Shown here in pieces: positions 8,595 to 17,939 of a stretch of DNA of 64,000 bases; positions within the stretch are counted from its first letter, which is position 1, and each line of letters opens with the position of its first letter. Below the pieces are notes generated by a model. It had not been told where the DNA came from. It saw only the letters and a program-made list of their open reading frames with translations, and ran no database searches. The stretch covers positions 87,613 through 151,612 of the forward strand of contig NZ_MKUD01000086.1 in the NCBI RefSeq assembly GCF_001898575.1, read 5' to 3'. The position numbers and the translations under genes are program-made. This stretch comes from Spirosoma sp. 48-14. GTDB lineage: Bacteria > Bacteroidota > Bacteroidia > Cytophagales > Spirosomataceae.

Positions 8595-9778
8595 GCATCC
8601 AAGCCTACTGTACCTGCACTGATATCTTCTAAATCAATCGACGTACCGAGTCGGCCATAACCCGCTGCATTGCCCGAAACGCGCTCATGAATTGGCCCCG
8701 ATTTGTCTTTCAAAAAACTGCCCGTCCGTTTAGTGAAGAACGCTTTTATTTCGGCAATGATGGAAAGCGCAATTTCGTCTGGTGTTTCAGCGCCCAGATC
8801 CAGACCAATCGGTGAATGGACACGATCTAATTGCGCTTCCGAGAACGACAACCGATCTTTAGCAAACTCGTCCTGCATTTTATCGAACCGTTTGCGGGGG
8901 CCCAGCATACCAATATACGGCACTTCTGTTTTAAGAAGCTCCTGTAATACGGCACGGTCATAATTGAAATTATGCGACATCAGTACCGCTGCTGTGCGAT
9001 CCGTGATAGTCAGTTGATCGAGTACCACCTGTCGATCGGCATACAGAACACAGGTAGCAGCCGGGAATCGTTTGGGGGATAGGTGAGCAATGCAGTCGTC
9101 GGTAACGGTAACCTGCCAGCCTATTTCACGGGCGAGTTTGGCTACTGGAATCACATCGTACCCGGCTCCAAAAATGACCAATTCAATACCCGGATCGATG
9201 CGCTCAATAAATACTTCAACGGTTTCCAGTCCAACGGTATAGCCTTTTGTCAACGGTTTGCCCAGATCGAAGACCTCTTCCATGTCGGGCTTAAGCCAGG
9301 CCGGTACAGATTCGTCGGCTAGTCCTGTCAGCACAAACCGATTTCCGGGCAGTAATGTAGTGCCATCACTTTTCAGAATGGTAGCTAAAGCCCGGACATC
9401 ACGTTTCTGCGCAAATTCTTTCAGAAACGCGATTGGGTTTTGCGTATCTGTAGGTTGAATCGGTTCGATCAGTACGTCGATAATACCGTTGCAACCTAAA
9501 CCCACGCCAAAGCTGTTAGCGCCGTCGTCCATGGTATCGTAAGTAACCACAATAGGCTGGCCATCGAGCATCACCTGCCGGGCTTTCCGTAGGGCATCAC
9601 CTTCCAGACAACCACCACTGATTGCACCTTCCCAGCGCCCATCGTCTGTAATGAGCATACGGGCACCCGGACGCCGGTACGATGACCCTTCAACCCAGAC
9701 AACAGTTGCCAAAGCGGCTTTTCGTTGCGAAAAGTCAATCTGCTCAAAAACGTCGACGATACGGGTTATTTCCTTCAT
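8591..9778 (-). CDS. XdhC/CoxI family molybdenum cofactor maturation factor
   Basis: A 395-residue chaperone-like protein that in the family binds the molybdenum cofactor, supports its sulfuration and inserts it into molybdenum hydroxylases. The N-terminal XdhC_CoxI part has VVWVEGSSYRRPGARMLI and GAISGGCLEGDAL, with the conserved Cys near residue 57. The C-terminal XdhC_C part is a Rossmann fold (VIFGAGYDVIPVAKLA; MSHNFNYDRAVLQ; YIGMLGPRKR; SPIGLDLGAETPDEIALS). It lies between the hydroxylase subunit genes and the cytidylyltransferase. A 40-bp hairpin separates it from the hydroxylase genes. Confidence 0.93.
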   Translation of the reverse strand: MKEITRIVDVFEQIDFSQRKAALATVVWVEGSSYRRPGARMLITDDGRWEGAISGGCLEGDALRKARQVMLDGQPIVVTYDTMDDGANSFGVGLGCNGIIDVLIEPIQPTDTQNPIAFLKEFAQKRDVRALATILKSDGTTLLPGNRFVLTGLADESVPAWLKPDMEEVFDLGKPLTKGYTVGLETVEVFIERIDPGIELVIFGAGYDVIPVAKLAREIGWQVTVTDDCIAHLSPKRFPAATCVLYADRQVVLDQLTITDRTAAVLMSHNFNYDRAVLQELLKTEVPYIGMLGPRKRFDKMQDEFAKDRLSFSEAQLDRVHSPIGLDLGAETPDEIALSIIAEIKAFFTKRTGSFLKDKSGPIHERVSGNAAGYGRLGTSIDLEDISAGTVGLDA

Positions 9779-9869
9779 AATGTATGTTTTTCGGTGGCTT
9801 ACACGTCAGTTGATGTTGCATCAGCTACCGTAAACTGTGAACCGTAGGTAGATTGTTACAAATACATTA

Positions 9870-9967
9870 GGCTATTTTTTGTCATGCTGACGAAGGAAGC
9901 ATCTTCGGAGATGATCTTATGTATAGCCTCCGAAGATGCTTCCTTCGTCAGCATGACAAAAATAGCC
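9870..9967. repeat. 40-bp inverted repeat between molybdopterin subunit gene and xdhC
   Basis: Arms 9870-9910 and 9928-9967 pair over about 40 bp with a single extra T in the left arm; the loop is 17 bases. The core word GTCATGCTGACGAAGGAAGC looks like a REP-type sequence of Bacteroidota genomes. It sits in the 239-bp gap inside the molybdenum hydroxylase operon and could dampen expression of xdhC and mocA relative to the subunits. Confidence 0.9.
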
Positions 9968-10017
9968 CTTGTCGCATCCTCTAAACTATTTATACTCGGA
10001 TACTTATATCGAATAAA

Positions 10018-12222
10018 TTATACCTTCTCTAAATCAAACGGTAATTTACGGACTCGCTTGCCCGTGGCGGCAAATACCGCATTCGCCAGTGCAGGAGCCA
10101 GCGGGGGCAAACCCGGTTCGCCAACACCTTTGATCGTCGGTCCGCCTTCAGCCAGAATATGCACCTCAACTTCAGGCATTTCCTGGATACGTAGCATTCG
10201 GTTCGCGTCAAAATTTGTCTGTACCGTCCGACCGTTTGCGAACGTAATCCCGTCTTTGGTAGCGGCAGTCAGGGCCATCGCAATAGCGCCTTCTACCTGC
10301 GCTTTTACGGTGTCGGGGTTAACGACCGTACCGAGGTCAATGACACAATAGACTTTGTCAACGGTGATGCCGCCCGATTTGTTTTTCGAAACTTCGACCA
10401 CCTGCCCAGCCAGACCCGCAAAGAATTCCCACTGAGCTACACCCCGGCCTTTTCCGGCAGGCAGCGGCTTGTCCCAACCCGAAACCTCTTTCAGTTTGGT
10501 CATCATCCGTCTGGCGTCGGTATCCTTCGTTAGCAAGCTTAACCGGAACGCCATCGGGTCTTTCCCGGCTTTGTGGGCCATTTCGTCCAGAAAACACTCG
10601 TGAGCAAAGGCAACCGTCGAACTGGTCACCGACCGCCAGTAGGTGAGCGGAATGTGAATGTCTGAATGGACGTAGCGAGTGCTTAGGTTTGGAATCTCAT
10701 ATTTCTGTTCGCCCGTTCCTTCGAGCATGGTGCCGTCGGGTTTGGTTTTGTCGTACTTATCACTCATCGTCGCGTCGATGGAGGGCGAAATAACCTTATG
10801 CTGGAACGCAACCGCTTTTCCATCGGCCGACAAGGCTCCACGCATAGCCGAGAATGTGAGGGGCCGGAAAGGCCCCAGGCTCGTATCATCTTCGCGGGTC
10901 CAGACAACTTTTACGGGTTTGCCAACGGTTTTCGACAATAGAGCTGCTTCAGTAGCAAAATCCTGCGTGAGTCGACGGCCAAAACCGCCACCATTGAACA
11001 TGACATGCACCGTAACATTATCAGGCGATACCTTCAATACCTTCGCAACCTCATCTTTTACCAGATCGCCCCCTTGCGTCGATACCCAAAGCTCAATTTT
11101 GTCGTCTGGCTGGTAATGGGCCAGCGCGTTCATCGGCTCCATGGGAGAGTGGCTCACCATAGGGGTTTCGTAGAACGCTTCCAGTTTGGTTGGGGCTTCG
11201 GCAAAGGTTTTGTCAAAATCGCCTGCGTTATGGCCAACTACGCCATCGGCCTTTTCTAGATTACGAAGGCTTTTTTCGTAGTCGACCGAGTTGAACGTAT
11301 CGTGATGCTGATGATCCCACTGCACCTTGAGTGCTTTACGGCCCTGTAAAGCAGCCCAGTAATTATCAGCCAGAATGGCAACGCCTTCGTAACGGTTTTT
11401 GCCCATGACCCGCTCTACTTTCACCGCTTTCTGAACGCCCTTTACTTTCAGGGCTTGGGCCGCATCGAAGCTAACGAGTTTACTGCCCAGCACCGGACAC
11501 CGTTCGATGGACGCGTAGAGCATTCCGGCTACTTTAGCATCCATTCCAAACTTCGCCTGACCATTCACCTTCGTCGGTACATCGGGCCGGGGAATCGATT
11601 TGCCCAGCATCGTGAATTGCTTCGGGTCTTTCAGCTTCGGCTCTTTCGGTACAGGAAGTTTGGCCGCTGTTTCGGCCAGTTGCCCGTAGGTGAGTTTTTT
11701 GCCGGATGGTTTGTGAATTACCGTCGCATTTTCAGCGTAACATTCCTCGACGGGCACATTCCATTGACCACTAGCGGCTTTGATGAGCATCTCGCGGGCT
11801 GAAGCGCCCACTTTTCGCATCTGCGTATAGCCACCCCGAATAGAGCCGCTGCCGCCCACCGCCTGCGACCACATACCCCCATATTTCTTTTCGCCACCCG
11901 TTTGCCGGATAATGACTTTATCCAGTGATACTTCCAGCTCTTCGGCAATCAGCGCGGGCACCGACTGATAGGTTCCCTGTCCAATTTCGGGACGGGGGTT
12001 CATAAGGGTAATTTGCCCCGATTTGTCGATCAGTACGTAAGGGGTAAGTTCGGCCGCTTCAGCCTGGGCCAGTCCAGGCTGGGCACTCAGGTTGTGTACC
12101 GGGCTGGCCAGCAAATCGGTGCCCGATAAGCCCAGCGCAAACGTAGCCCCAGTTAGTCCTGCTGCTTTCAGAAAAGCCCGACGGGATGGGGTCAATTCGG
12201 ATTGTTTCGGGTTATGGCTCAT
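10018..12222 (-). CDS. Molybdenum hydroxylase large subunit (isoquinoline 1-oxidoreductase beta-like)
   Basis: Molybdopterin-binding catalytic subunit of 734 residues, hydroxylating an aldehyde or N-heterocycle with water-derived oxygen. A Tat signal is present ([20 protein letters not shown]), so export as a folded complex with its partner is likely. Cofactor regions include [23 protein letters not shown] and the C-terminal [18 protein letters not shown], whose Glu is the catalytic base position of the family. The single-chain architecture with a separate small 2Fe-2S subunit and no FAD subunit is the IorAB type, which passes electrons to a cytochrome rather than NAD. The true substrate is unknown. 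The start overlaps the stop of the 2Fe-2S gene by 4 bases. Confidence 0.93.
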   Translation of the reverse strand: MSHNPKQSELTPSRRAFLKAAGLTGATFALGLSGTDLLASPVHNLSAQPGLAQAEAAELTPYVLIDKSGQITLMNPRPEIGQGTYQSVPALIAEELEVSLDKVIIRQTGGEKKYGGMWSQAVGGSGSIRGGYTQMRKVGASAREMLIKAASGQWNVPVEECYAENATVIHKPSGKKLTYGQLAETAAKLPVPKEPKLKDPKQFTMLGKSIPRPDVPTKVNGQAKFGMDAKVAGMLYASIERCPVLGSKLVSFDAAQALKVKGVQKAVKVERVMGKNRYEGVAILADNYWAALQGRKALKVQWDHQHHDTFNSVDYEKSLRNLEKADGVVGHNAGDFDKTFAEAPTKLEAFYETPMVSHSPMEPMNALAHYQPDDKIELWVSTQGGDLVKDEVAKVLKVSPDNVTVHVMFNGGGFGRRLTQDFATEAALLSKTVGKPVKVVWTREDDTSLGPFRPLTFSAMRGALSADGKAVAFQHKVISPSIDATMSDKYDKTKPDGTMLEGTGEQKYEIPNLSTRYVHSDIHIPLTYWRSVTSSTVAFAHECFLDEMAHKAGKDPMAFRLSLLTKDTDARRMMTKLKEVSGWDKPLPAGKGRGVAQWEFFAGLAGQVVEVSKNKSGGITVDKVYCVIDLGTVVNPDTVKAQVEGAIAMALTAATKDGITFANGRTVQTNFDANRMLRIQEMPEVEVHILAEGGPTIKGVGEPGLPPLAPALANAVFAATGKRVRKLPFDLEKV

Positions 12223-12725
12223 CGTTCACCGATTTTAGGGGCTGATTTAGGCAATTTAGGGGCCGATGTCATCTCGGTCGATGCCGTATGAATGGCCTGG
12301 CGAATCCGATTGTAGGTGCCACAGCGGCAAATGTTTCCCTGCATAGCGGCATCAATATCCGCATCGGTTGGCTTGGGCGTTTGTTTCAGCAGGGCCAGCG
12401 CCGACATGATCTGGCCTGACTGGCAATAACCACACTGTGGGACCTGATGCTCGATCCAGGCTTTTTGAATCGGATGATCGCCATTCTTCGAAATTCCTTC
12501 TATGGTTGTGATTTTATGCCCTGCGGCCGCCGAAACCGGGAAGCTACAGGAACGGATCGGGTTGCCATCGAGATGGACGGTGCAGGCACCGCATTGGGCA
12601 ATACCACAGCCGAATTTGGTGCCCGTTAGGCCGACAACATCCCGAATGGCCCATAGTAAGGGCATTTGAGGATCAATGTCCAGCGTATGCACCTGATTAT
12701 TAATCGTTAGCTTTACCGCAGCCAT
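12219..12725 (-). CDS. 2Fe-2S subunit of the molybdenum hydroxylase (IorA-like)
   Basis: Electron-transfer subunit of 168 residues. The N-terminal plant-type ferredoxin domain binds one cluster through [15 protein letters not shown] and a later Cys (SCSFPV). The C-terminal four-helix domain binds the second through CGYCQSGQ and CRCGTY. It is longer at the C-terminus than usual by about 15 residues rich in Lys and Pro. It is the first gene of the operon running to the MocA-like gene, coupled to the catalytic subunit by a 4-base overlap. With no Tat signal of its own it probably rides with the large subunit. Confidence 0.95.
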   Translation of the reverse strand: MAAVKLTINNQVHTLDIDPQMPLLWAIRDVVGLTGTKFGCGIAQCGACTVHLDGNPIRSCSFPVSAAAGHKITTIEGISKNGDHPIQKAWIEHQVPQCGYCQSGQIMSALALLKQTPKPTDADIDAAMQGNICRCGTYNRIRQAIHTASTEMTSAPKLPKSAPKIGER

Positions 12726-12888
12726 AACGAATAAAGATAGGGTTTGAAAACTTGTTTATAGACGGAAAGATACAAATTATAGCTGAAATCTGCTCCGTTT
12801 TATAGGTACATGGTTGATTGGGGGTATAGATAGTAATTGTTATGCCCATGGAGTTGCCAAAATGCTGGAAAGCGCTTTAACTTTCCCC

Positions 12889-13653
12889 ATGACTTTTGCT
12901 GAACAATTAACGACCTACTTCCAGACCGTTGGCGAGGAGTGCATTTTGGGCCTTTAGCTCGATTGTGTCATCTTCGGCTTTCACGATACACGGCTGAAAG
13001 TTTTATTGCTACGCTGGAAAGACACAAACGAGTGGTGTCTGCCGGGTGGGTTTATTTACAAGGAAGAATCGGTCGATACGGCAGCCGAGCGTGTATTGCG
13101 CGAACGTACCGGATTAGGCCATATTTATCTCCAGCAGTTCCACTTATTTGGCGAAGCCGTTCGGTACGACTGGCAGGATACCTGGCAGCGGCAACAAATT
13201 CCTTTTCCATTTGGCAGTCGATGGCCAAAACGGACCATATCGGCAGGCTATTACGCATTGGTCGATTACACCAAAGTAACCCCTACCACCGATTTTATGT
13301 CGGACGAGTGTAGCTGGTGGGATATTAGTGAATTACCATCAATGCTTTACGATCATCGGAATATTGTTGATGTAGCCCTTAAAACGATCCGGCTTCAGTT
13401 AAACTGGCAACCTATTGGATTGAATCTGATGCCCGAAAAATTCACGATTCCCGAACTCCAGCGACTGTACGAAGCCGTACTGGACCGACCGCTGGATGCT
13501 CGCAACTTTCACAAAAAAATAACCGGACTAAACATTCTCAAACGACTGGACGAACGCCGAACGGGTGGTGCCCATAAATCGCCTTACCTCTACCAGTTCG
13601 ACGAGGACAATTACCAGAAAGCCCTCATTAATGGCAATCTGATTTTTATCTGA
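12889..13653 (+). pseudogene. NrtR-like Nudix regulator interrupted by in-frame TAG
   Basis: From the ATG at 12889 the frame reads MTFAEQLTTYFQTVGEECI, then a TAG stop at 12955-12957, then LDCVIFGFHDTRLKVLLLRW and the rest of the protein to 13653. Related proteins have a short Ser-containing loop before the DCVIFGF strand, so TAG most simply replaces a TCG Ser codon. No ATG or GTG follows before the TTG at 13006, which would omit the first Nudix strands. The Nudix box is degenerate (GGFIYKEESVDTAAE, then RVLRERTGL rather than REUxEE), as in NrtR/AraR-type regulators that sense nucleotide-sugars without catalysis. The C-terminus (IPELQRLYEAVL, FHKKITGL) is their winged helix. Without the TAG it would be 254 residues. 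Sequencing error, a recent null allele or read-through are all possible. Confidence 0.65.
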
Positions 13654-13752
13654 TCTATTCTCCTATGAATCAACTTATTTAATTCGTGACCCGACCGAGC
13701 CAACATTAACACCTTGTGCGCAGTTGTTTTCAGGAATGCAACATTTGATTCT

Positions 13753-14910
13753 ATGGACATGAATGCACAGTCTGCACAGCAGTTAGGCCTTGGCGTGATC
13801 GGAATGGGAGGGTTCGGTTTGTTTGCCGTTCAACAGTTTTTGCAGGTTGGTTTCCCCAACGGACTTCATGCAAAGCTGGTTGCCATTGCCGGATCGAAGC
13901 GGGAAGAAGCCGTTACAGTTGCCAAACGATTTGGGGCCGAACAGGTCGGAAGTCTGGAGGAACTAGTCAATCATCCTGATGTCGATATTGTTTACATCGC
14001 TACGCCCCCTTTTCTGCATTACGAGCAGGCTATGCTGGCGCTGAATGCGGGTAAGCATGTGATCTGTGAGAAACCATTGGCCATGAATCCGGAGCAGGGC
14101 CAGGAAATGATTGATACGGCCCGGCAAAAAGGCCTGTTGATGGTAACCAACCTGATGCAGCGCTATAATCCGATGTTTGCCCGGATTAAGCACCTGATCG
14201 ACAAAAAACTTTTAGGAGAGTTTCTGCACGGCTATTTCGAAAATTATGCGGGTGATGAAGGGCTGTCGCCAGAGCACTGGTTCTGGGACCGGAGCAAAAG
14301 TGGCGGCATTTTTATTGAACATGGCGTACATTTCTTCGACATGTTCGCTGGCTGGCTCGGTGAAGGTACGGTAAAGGCCGCTCAGCTACTAAAACGACCA
14401 AACAGCAACGACATTGAAGACCAGGTGCAGGCAACAGTCGAGTATGGGGACGATGAAAGCGGCCGTAAGCTGGTTAATTTTTACCACGGATTTACCCAGA
14501 CCGGCCGGATGGATCGTCAGGAAATGCGCCTTCTCTTCGAACGTGGTGATATTACGCTGTTTGAATGGGTGCCCACTCGGATGATCATGCGGTGTGCAGT
14601 CGACGAAGAAACGACTCGTGCGTTGATGGACTTATTTCCAGGGGCCCAACTGAATGTTACGGCTAATATTGGTGGGAAGGACAGACCCTTGCGGGGGCGG
14701 CACAAAACCTTCGATGCCTATCAACAGATCGAACTTCGATTCGGATTTGGCGACGAAAAGCAGCACATCTACAGTGAATTACTTCGGCTTATGTTTCGTG
14801 ACCAACTCCGGGCTATTCAGTATCCAGGGTCGCACCGTATTATTCAGGAAGACAACGGCCTGGAATCACTGAAAACGGCAATAATTGCTGATCAATTGGC
14901 ACGGAGCTAA
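13753..14910 (+). CDS. Gfo/Idh/MocA family oxidoreductase
   Basis: NAD(P)-dependent sugar or cyclitol oxidoreductase. The Rossmann domain begins LGVIGMGGFGLFAVQQF (GxGGxG). CEKPLAMNPEQGQEMI near residues 106-121 holds the conserved EKP lysine, and the C-terminal beta-sheet domain starts near residue 130. The substrate-side GGIFIEHGVHFFDMFAGWLG carries the His typical of the catalytic position. I use the ATG at 13753 (MDMNAQSAQQLG). A TTG at 13714 would add 13 residues without similarity, and the ATG at 13759 is also possible. The Nudix regulator just upstream on the same strand may have controlled it, as regulators of that family often sit beside sugar genes. Confidence 0.9.
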   Translation: MDMNAQSAQQLGLGVIGMGGFGLFAVQQFLQVGFPNGLHAKLVAIAGSKREEAVTVAKRFGAEQVGSLEELVNHPDVDIVYIATPPFLHYEQAMLALNAGKHVICEKPLAMNPEQGQEMIDTARQKGLLMVTNLMQRYNPMFARIKHLIDKKLLGEFLHGYFENYAGDEGLSPEHWFWDRSKSGGIFIEHGVHFFDMFAGWLGEGTVKAAQLLKRPNSNDIEDQVQATVEYGDDESGRKLVNFYHGFTQTGRMDRQEMRLLFERGDITLFEWVPTRMIMRCAVDEETTRALMDLFPGAQLNVTANIGGKDRPLRGRHKTFDAYQQIELRFGFGDEKQHIYSELLRLMFRDQLRAIQYPGSHRIIQEDNGLESLKTAIIADQLARS

Positions 14911-15047
14911 GATAACCCACTAATGATAAGGCGGTTTTAGTTATTAAAAAATTTAAAAAACTTTGCCTCGTGCCCTATAAGTGGTGCAAACTGCCTAAAT
15001 TTTTGCGACATTTGCGGCTCGCTAAACCATCTTTCTCCGCATAACGC

Positions 15048-17021
15048 ATGATCACGGAGTCAACTATTCTCGACAATACAGACGGCTTATTGTCGGGTGC
15101 ATCACCCTCAGGTGGCCCTATTCAATCGGCCATCACGTATGAAAAAATTCCAACCCATATCTACGCTGATGCCAAAGACGCATCGCGGGCAGTGGCGCAG
15201 GAAATTGCTGATTTGATTCGCCAGAAGCAAAGCGAAGGGAAACCCTGCGTACTGGGACTGGCAACCGGCTCATCGCCCAAAACGGTTTATGCCGAGCTGA
15301 TTCGGATGCACCGGGAAGAAGGACTGAGTTTCCGTAATGTGGTTTCATTCAATCTGGATGAATATTACCCTATGGAGCCTGATTCACTGCAGAGCTATTG
15401 GCGGTTTATGCGGGAACAGTTGTTCGATCATGTCGATATTCCACAGGGTAACTACCATGTTCCCGATGGTACTGTCCGTACCGACAAAGTGGCTGAGTTT
15501 TCGAAACAGTACGAAGCGACTATCGAAGCGGCAGGTGGTCTGGATTTTCAGTTATTGGGTATCGGCGGTAATGGCCACATTGGTTTCAATGAACCAGGGT
15601 CGCTCATTAACTCGCATACCCGTTTGATGATGCTCGATAACTCGACACGGGCTGCTGCATCGGTTGATTTTGGTGGTCTCGCCAAAACGCCCCGGAAAGC
15701 GATTACGATGGGGGTTGCGAGTATTTTGAGTGCCCGTCGGGTGGTACTGCTGGCCTGGGGTGAACGAAAAGCGCCCGTTATTCGAGGTGCCGTAGAAGGC
15801 CTCGTTACGGAGCTGAATCCGGCATCGTACCTGCAGACACATCCAAACTCCTTGTTTGTGATCGACGAAGCGGCTGCATCGGAGTTGACCCGTATGAAGA
15901 CACCCTGGCTGGTGGATTCGGTTGTTTGGGACAACAAAATGAAGAAAAAAGCTGTCACCCATCTGTCATTGACGTTAGGTAAGCCTGTTCTGAAACTGAC
16001 CGACCGGGATTACAACGATAATGGGATGAGCGACCTGCTGGCTCAGTATGGTCAGGCATACGACATCAATATCGACGTTTTCAACCAGCTTCAGCATACC
16101 ATTACGGGATGGCCCGGTGGCAAGCCCAATGCCGACGATACCAATCGTCCTGAACGGGCATTGCCGGCACACAAGCGTTGTCTGATTTTCAGCCCGCACC
16201 CCGACGATGATATTATTTCGATGGGTGGTACCTTCCAGCGTCTGCGCGATCAGGGGCATGAAGTTCATGTAGGCTATCAGACTTCGGGCAACATTGCGGT
16301 GGCAGATGATGAAGCCCTGCGTTTTGCGGATTATGTCGTTGATTTCAACGCGAAGTTTGGTATCAATAGCCCGGAAGCTACCCGGATTTTCCATGATGCG
16401 GCTGCTTCATTGCGCGAGAAGAAAGATAGTGAAGTCGATACCCCCGAAGTACGCTATGTAAAAGGGCTTATTCGGATGGGCGAGGCTAAATCGACCTGCC
16501 GATTTGTGGGGATTCCCGTTGAGAATGCCCACTTTATGAACATGCCTTTCTACGAAACCGGAACGGTAGCGAAAAAGCCAATCAGTGAGGAAGATGTTAA
16601 GATTACGATGGACTTAATTGAAAAAATTAAGCCACATCAAATCTACGCGGCTGGTGACTTGGCCGATCCACACGGTACGCACAAAGTCTGTCTGGATGCC
16701 GTTATGGAAGCGGTTCGTCGCTTAAAGCATAAGAATTTCATGAAAGACTGCTGGGTGTGGCTCTATCGTGGTGCCTGGGCCGAGTGGGATATTCACGAAA
16801 TCGAAATGGCTGTACCGATGTCGCCCGATCAGGTGATGAAAAAGCGGTTGGGCATTTTCAAACACCAGTCGCAGAAAGATGGCGTGGTGTACCAGGGTAC
16901 CGATTCGCGGGAATTCTGGCAGCGGGCCGAAGAACGGAACAGCGCAACGGCTGGTCTTTATAACCGACTCGGCCTTGCCGAATACGAAGCCATGGAAGCC
17001 TTTGTCCGCTGGCGGTTTTAA
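15048..17021 (+). CDS. nagB: Glucosamine-6-phosphate deaminase with C-terminal PIG-L deacetylase-like domain
   Basis: The N-terminal half (about 30-310) converts glucosamine-6-phosphate to fructose-6-phosphate plus ammonia. Its motifs are LATGSSPKTVYAEL, NLDEYYP with the catalytic Asp, and GIGGNGHIGFNEPGS with the Asp/His/Glu region. The C-terminal half (about 375-640) is a PIG-L/LmbE metal-dependent de-N-acetylase domain with HPDDDIISMGGTF and DPHGTHKVC. At 657 residues this matches the long NagB form known in Bacteroidota. The fusion suggests it may also deacetylate a GlcNAc-containing substrate. The N-terminal ~25 residues are Ser/Gly-rich and poorly conserved. A clear terminator follows. 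Confidence 0.94.
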   Translation: MITESTILDNTDGLLSGASPSGGPIQSAITYEKIPTHIYADAKDASRAVAQEIADLIRQKQSEGKPCVLGLATGSSPKTVYAELIRMHREEGLSFRNVVSFNLDEYYPMEPDSLQSYWRFMREQLFDHVDIPQGNYHVPDGTVRTDKVAEFSKQYEATIEAAGGLDFQLLGIGGNGHIGFNEPGSLINSHTRLMMLDNSTRAAASVDFGGLAKTPRKAITMGVASILSARRVVLLAWGERKAPVIRGAVEGLVTELNPASYLQTHPNSLFVIDEAAASELTRMKTPWLVDSVVWDNKMKKKAVTHLSLTLGKPVLKLTDRDYNDNGMSDLLAQYGQAYDINIDVFNQLQHTITGWPGGKPNADDTNRPERALPAHKRCLIFSPHPDDDIISMGGTFQRLRDQGHEVHVGYQTSGNIAVADDEALRFADYVVDFNAKFGINSPEATRIFHDAAASLREKKDSEVDTPEVRYVKGLIRMGEAKSTCRFVGIPVENAHFMNMPFYETGTVAKKPISEEDVKITMDLIEKIKPHQIYAAGDLADPHGTHKVCLDAVMEAVRRLKHKNFMKDCWVWLYRGAWAEWDIHEIEMAVPMSPDQVMKKRLGIFKHQSQKDGVVYQGTDSREFWQRAEERNSATAGLYNRLGLAEYEAMEAFVRWRF

Positions 17022-17039
17022 GTCAATAAAGTTTTAAAT

Positions 17040-17073
17040 AAAAAGCCCCTCACAGCAAAAGGAGGGGCTTTTT
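17040..17073. terminator. Intrinsic terminator after nagB
   Basis: Perfect 12-bp stem (17040-17051 with 17062-17073, AAAAAGCCCCTC arm), 10-base loop, followed by a T run. Symmetric A and T tracts allow it to serve also the convergent membrane-protein gene ending at 17100. Confidence 0.9.
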
Positions 17074-17099
17074 TATGCTCGCGGTAGTAAATGCTGTAA

Positions 17100-17684
17100 C
17101 TACGTCCAAAGAGGAGCCTTATCCGCCTGTTTCCTGGCTTGGGCGACCTCTATCGTAAGGCCAATTACCGTCAGCACGTAAAGCACAGAAACAAGTAGTG
17201 GAAGCAGGGTAAAGCGGAGACCAGGAAGTGTGTACCAGCAGGTAACGACAACGATTGTTCTGAGCAAGGCATGCAATTGGCACGCTTTACTATCATACAG
17301 CCAGCCAATAATAGGCCAGTGGATACTCATGCCAATTGCCAGGCACAAGGGTACTAGTGATTTATCGATGCTGCTGGCCGGGATAATGATTCCCCAGCTC
17401 AGCATCATGGAAAAAAGTGCGTAGGGAATAAGCCCTGACAACGGATTTTTTACCATCAAATTTGATTTGAATGGCTTTTGCAAGGCAAGACCCAATGGGA
17501 AAAGTAAACCACTGGTGCAGAAAGCCAGGAGTGTCCATTGGCTCGGTTTTAAATAAAAACCGGCAACGGCTAAGGCCACCCAGTAAATAGCACCCGCTAT
17601 TGGTAATGAAATACCAGCGTTTGCACTGATAAGAAATTGACGTTTCTGATTGACTAATTCCTGGTTAAAATCCATGTGATCCAA
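17100..17684 (-). CDS. Integral membrane protein, DUF7010-like
   Basis: A 194-residue inner-membrane protein with about six predicted hydrophobic segments (for instance LPIAGAIYWVALAVAGFYL, WTLLAFCTSGLLFPLGLAL, PYALFSMMLSWGIIIPA, TIVVVTCWYTLPGL). The N-terminus MDFNQELVNQKRQFLIS and the GLLFPLGLALQKPF motif resemble the DUF7010 family, of unknown function. A second Met at residue 4 is an alternative start. It converges on nagB across the shared terminator. No catalytic residue is apparent. Confidence 0.75.
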   Translation of the reverse strand: MDHMDFNQELVNQKRQFLISANAGISLPIAGAIYWVALAVAGFYLKPSQWTLLAFCTSGLLFPLGLALQKPFKSNLMVKNPLSGLIPYALFSMMLSWGIIIPASSIDKSLVPLCLAIGMSIHWPIIGWLYDSKACQLHALLRTIVVVTCWYTLPGLRFTLLPLLVSVLYVLTVIGLTIEVAQARKQADKAPLWT

Positions 17685-17939
17685 AAGCGCTATTACCTAA
17701 TGTATAGACAAAGATAGAACTGGAAAATCGTTTTCGGGGAATGATAACAGGCAGGGCAATCTAAACGGGTAGTGAAGTATCATTTACTCTAGTTGAGATG
17801 AATAGGCAATAACAGACAAGCTGTGGATGGCAGCGTGCCAAAAATTTAAATTGTGAAAGCAGTAGTTGTTATAATATAGTTTTTGAATATAATTGTAAAA
17901 TATATTGTACTTATATTATATTGGGTAATTACTAGAAAG

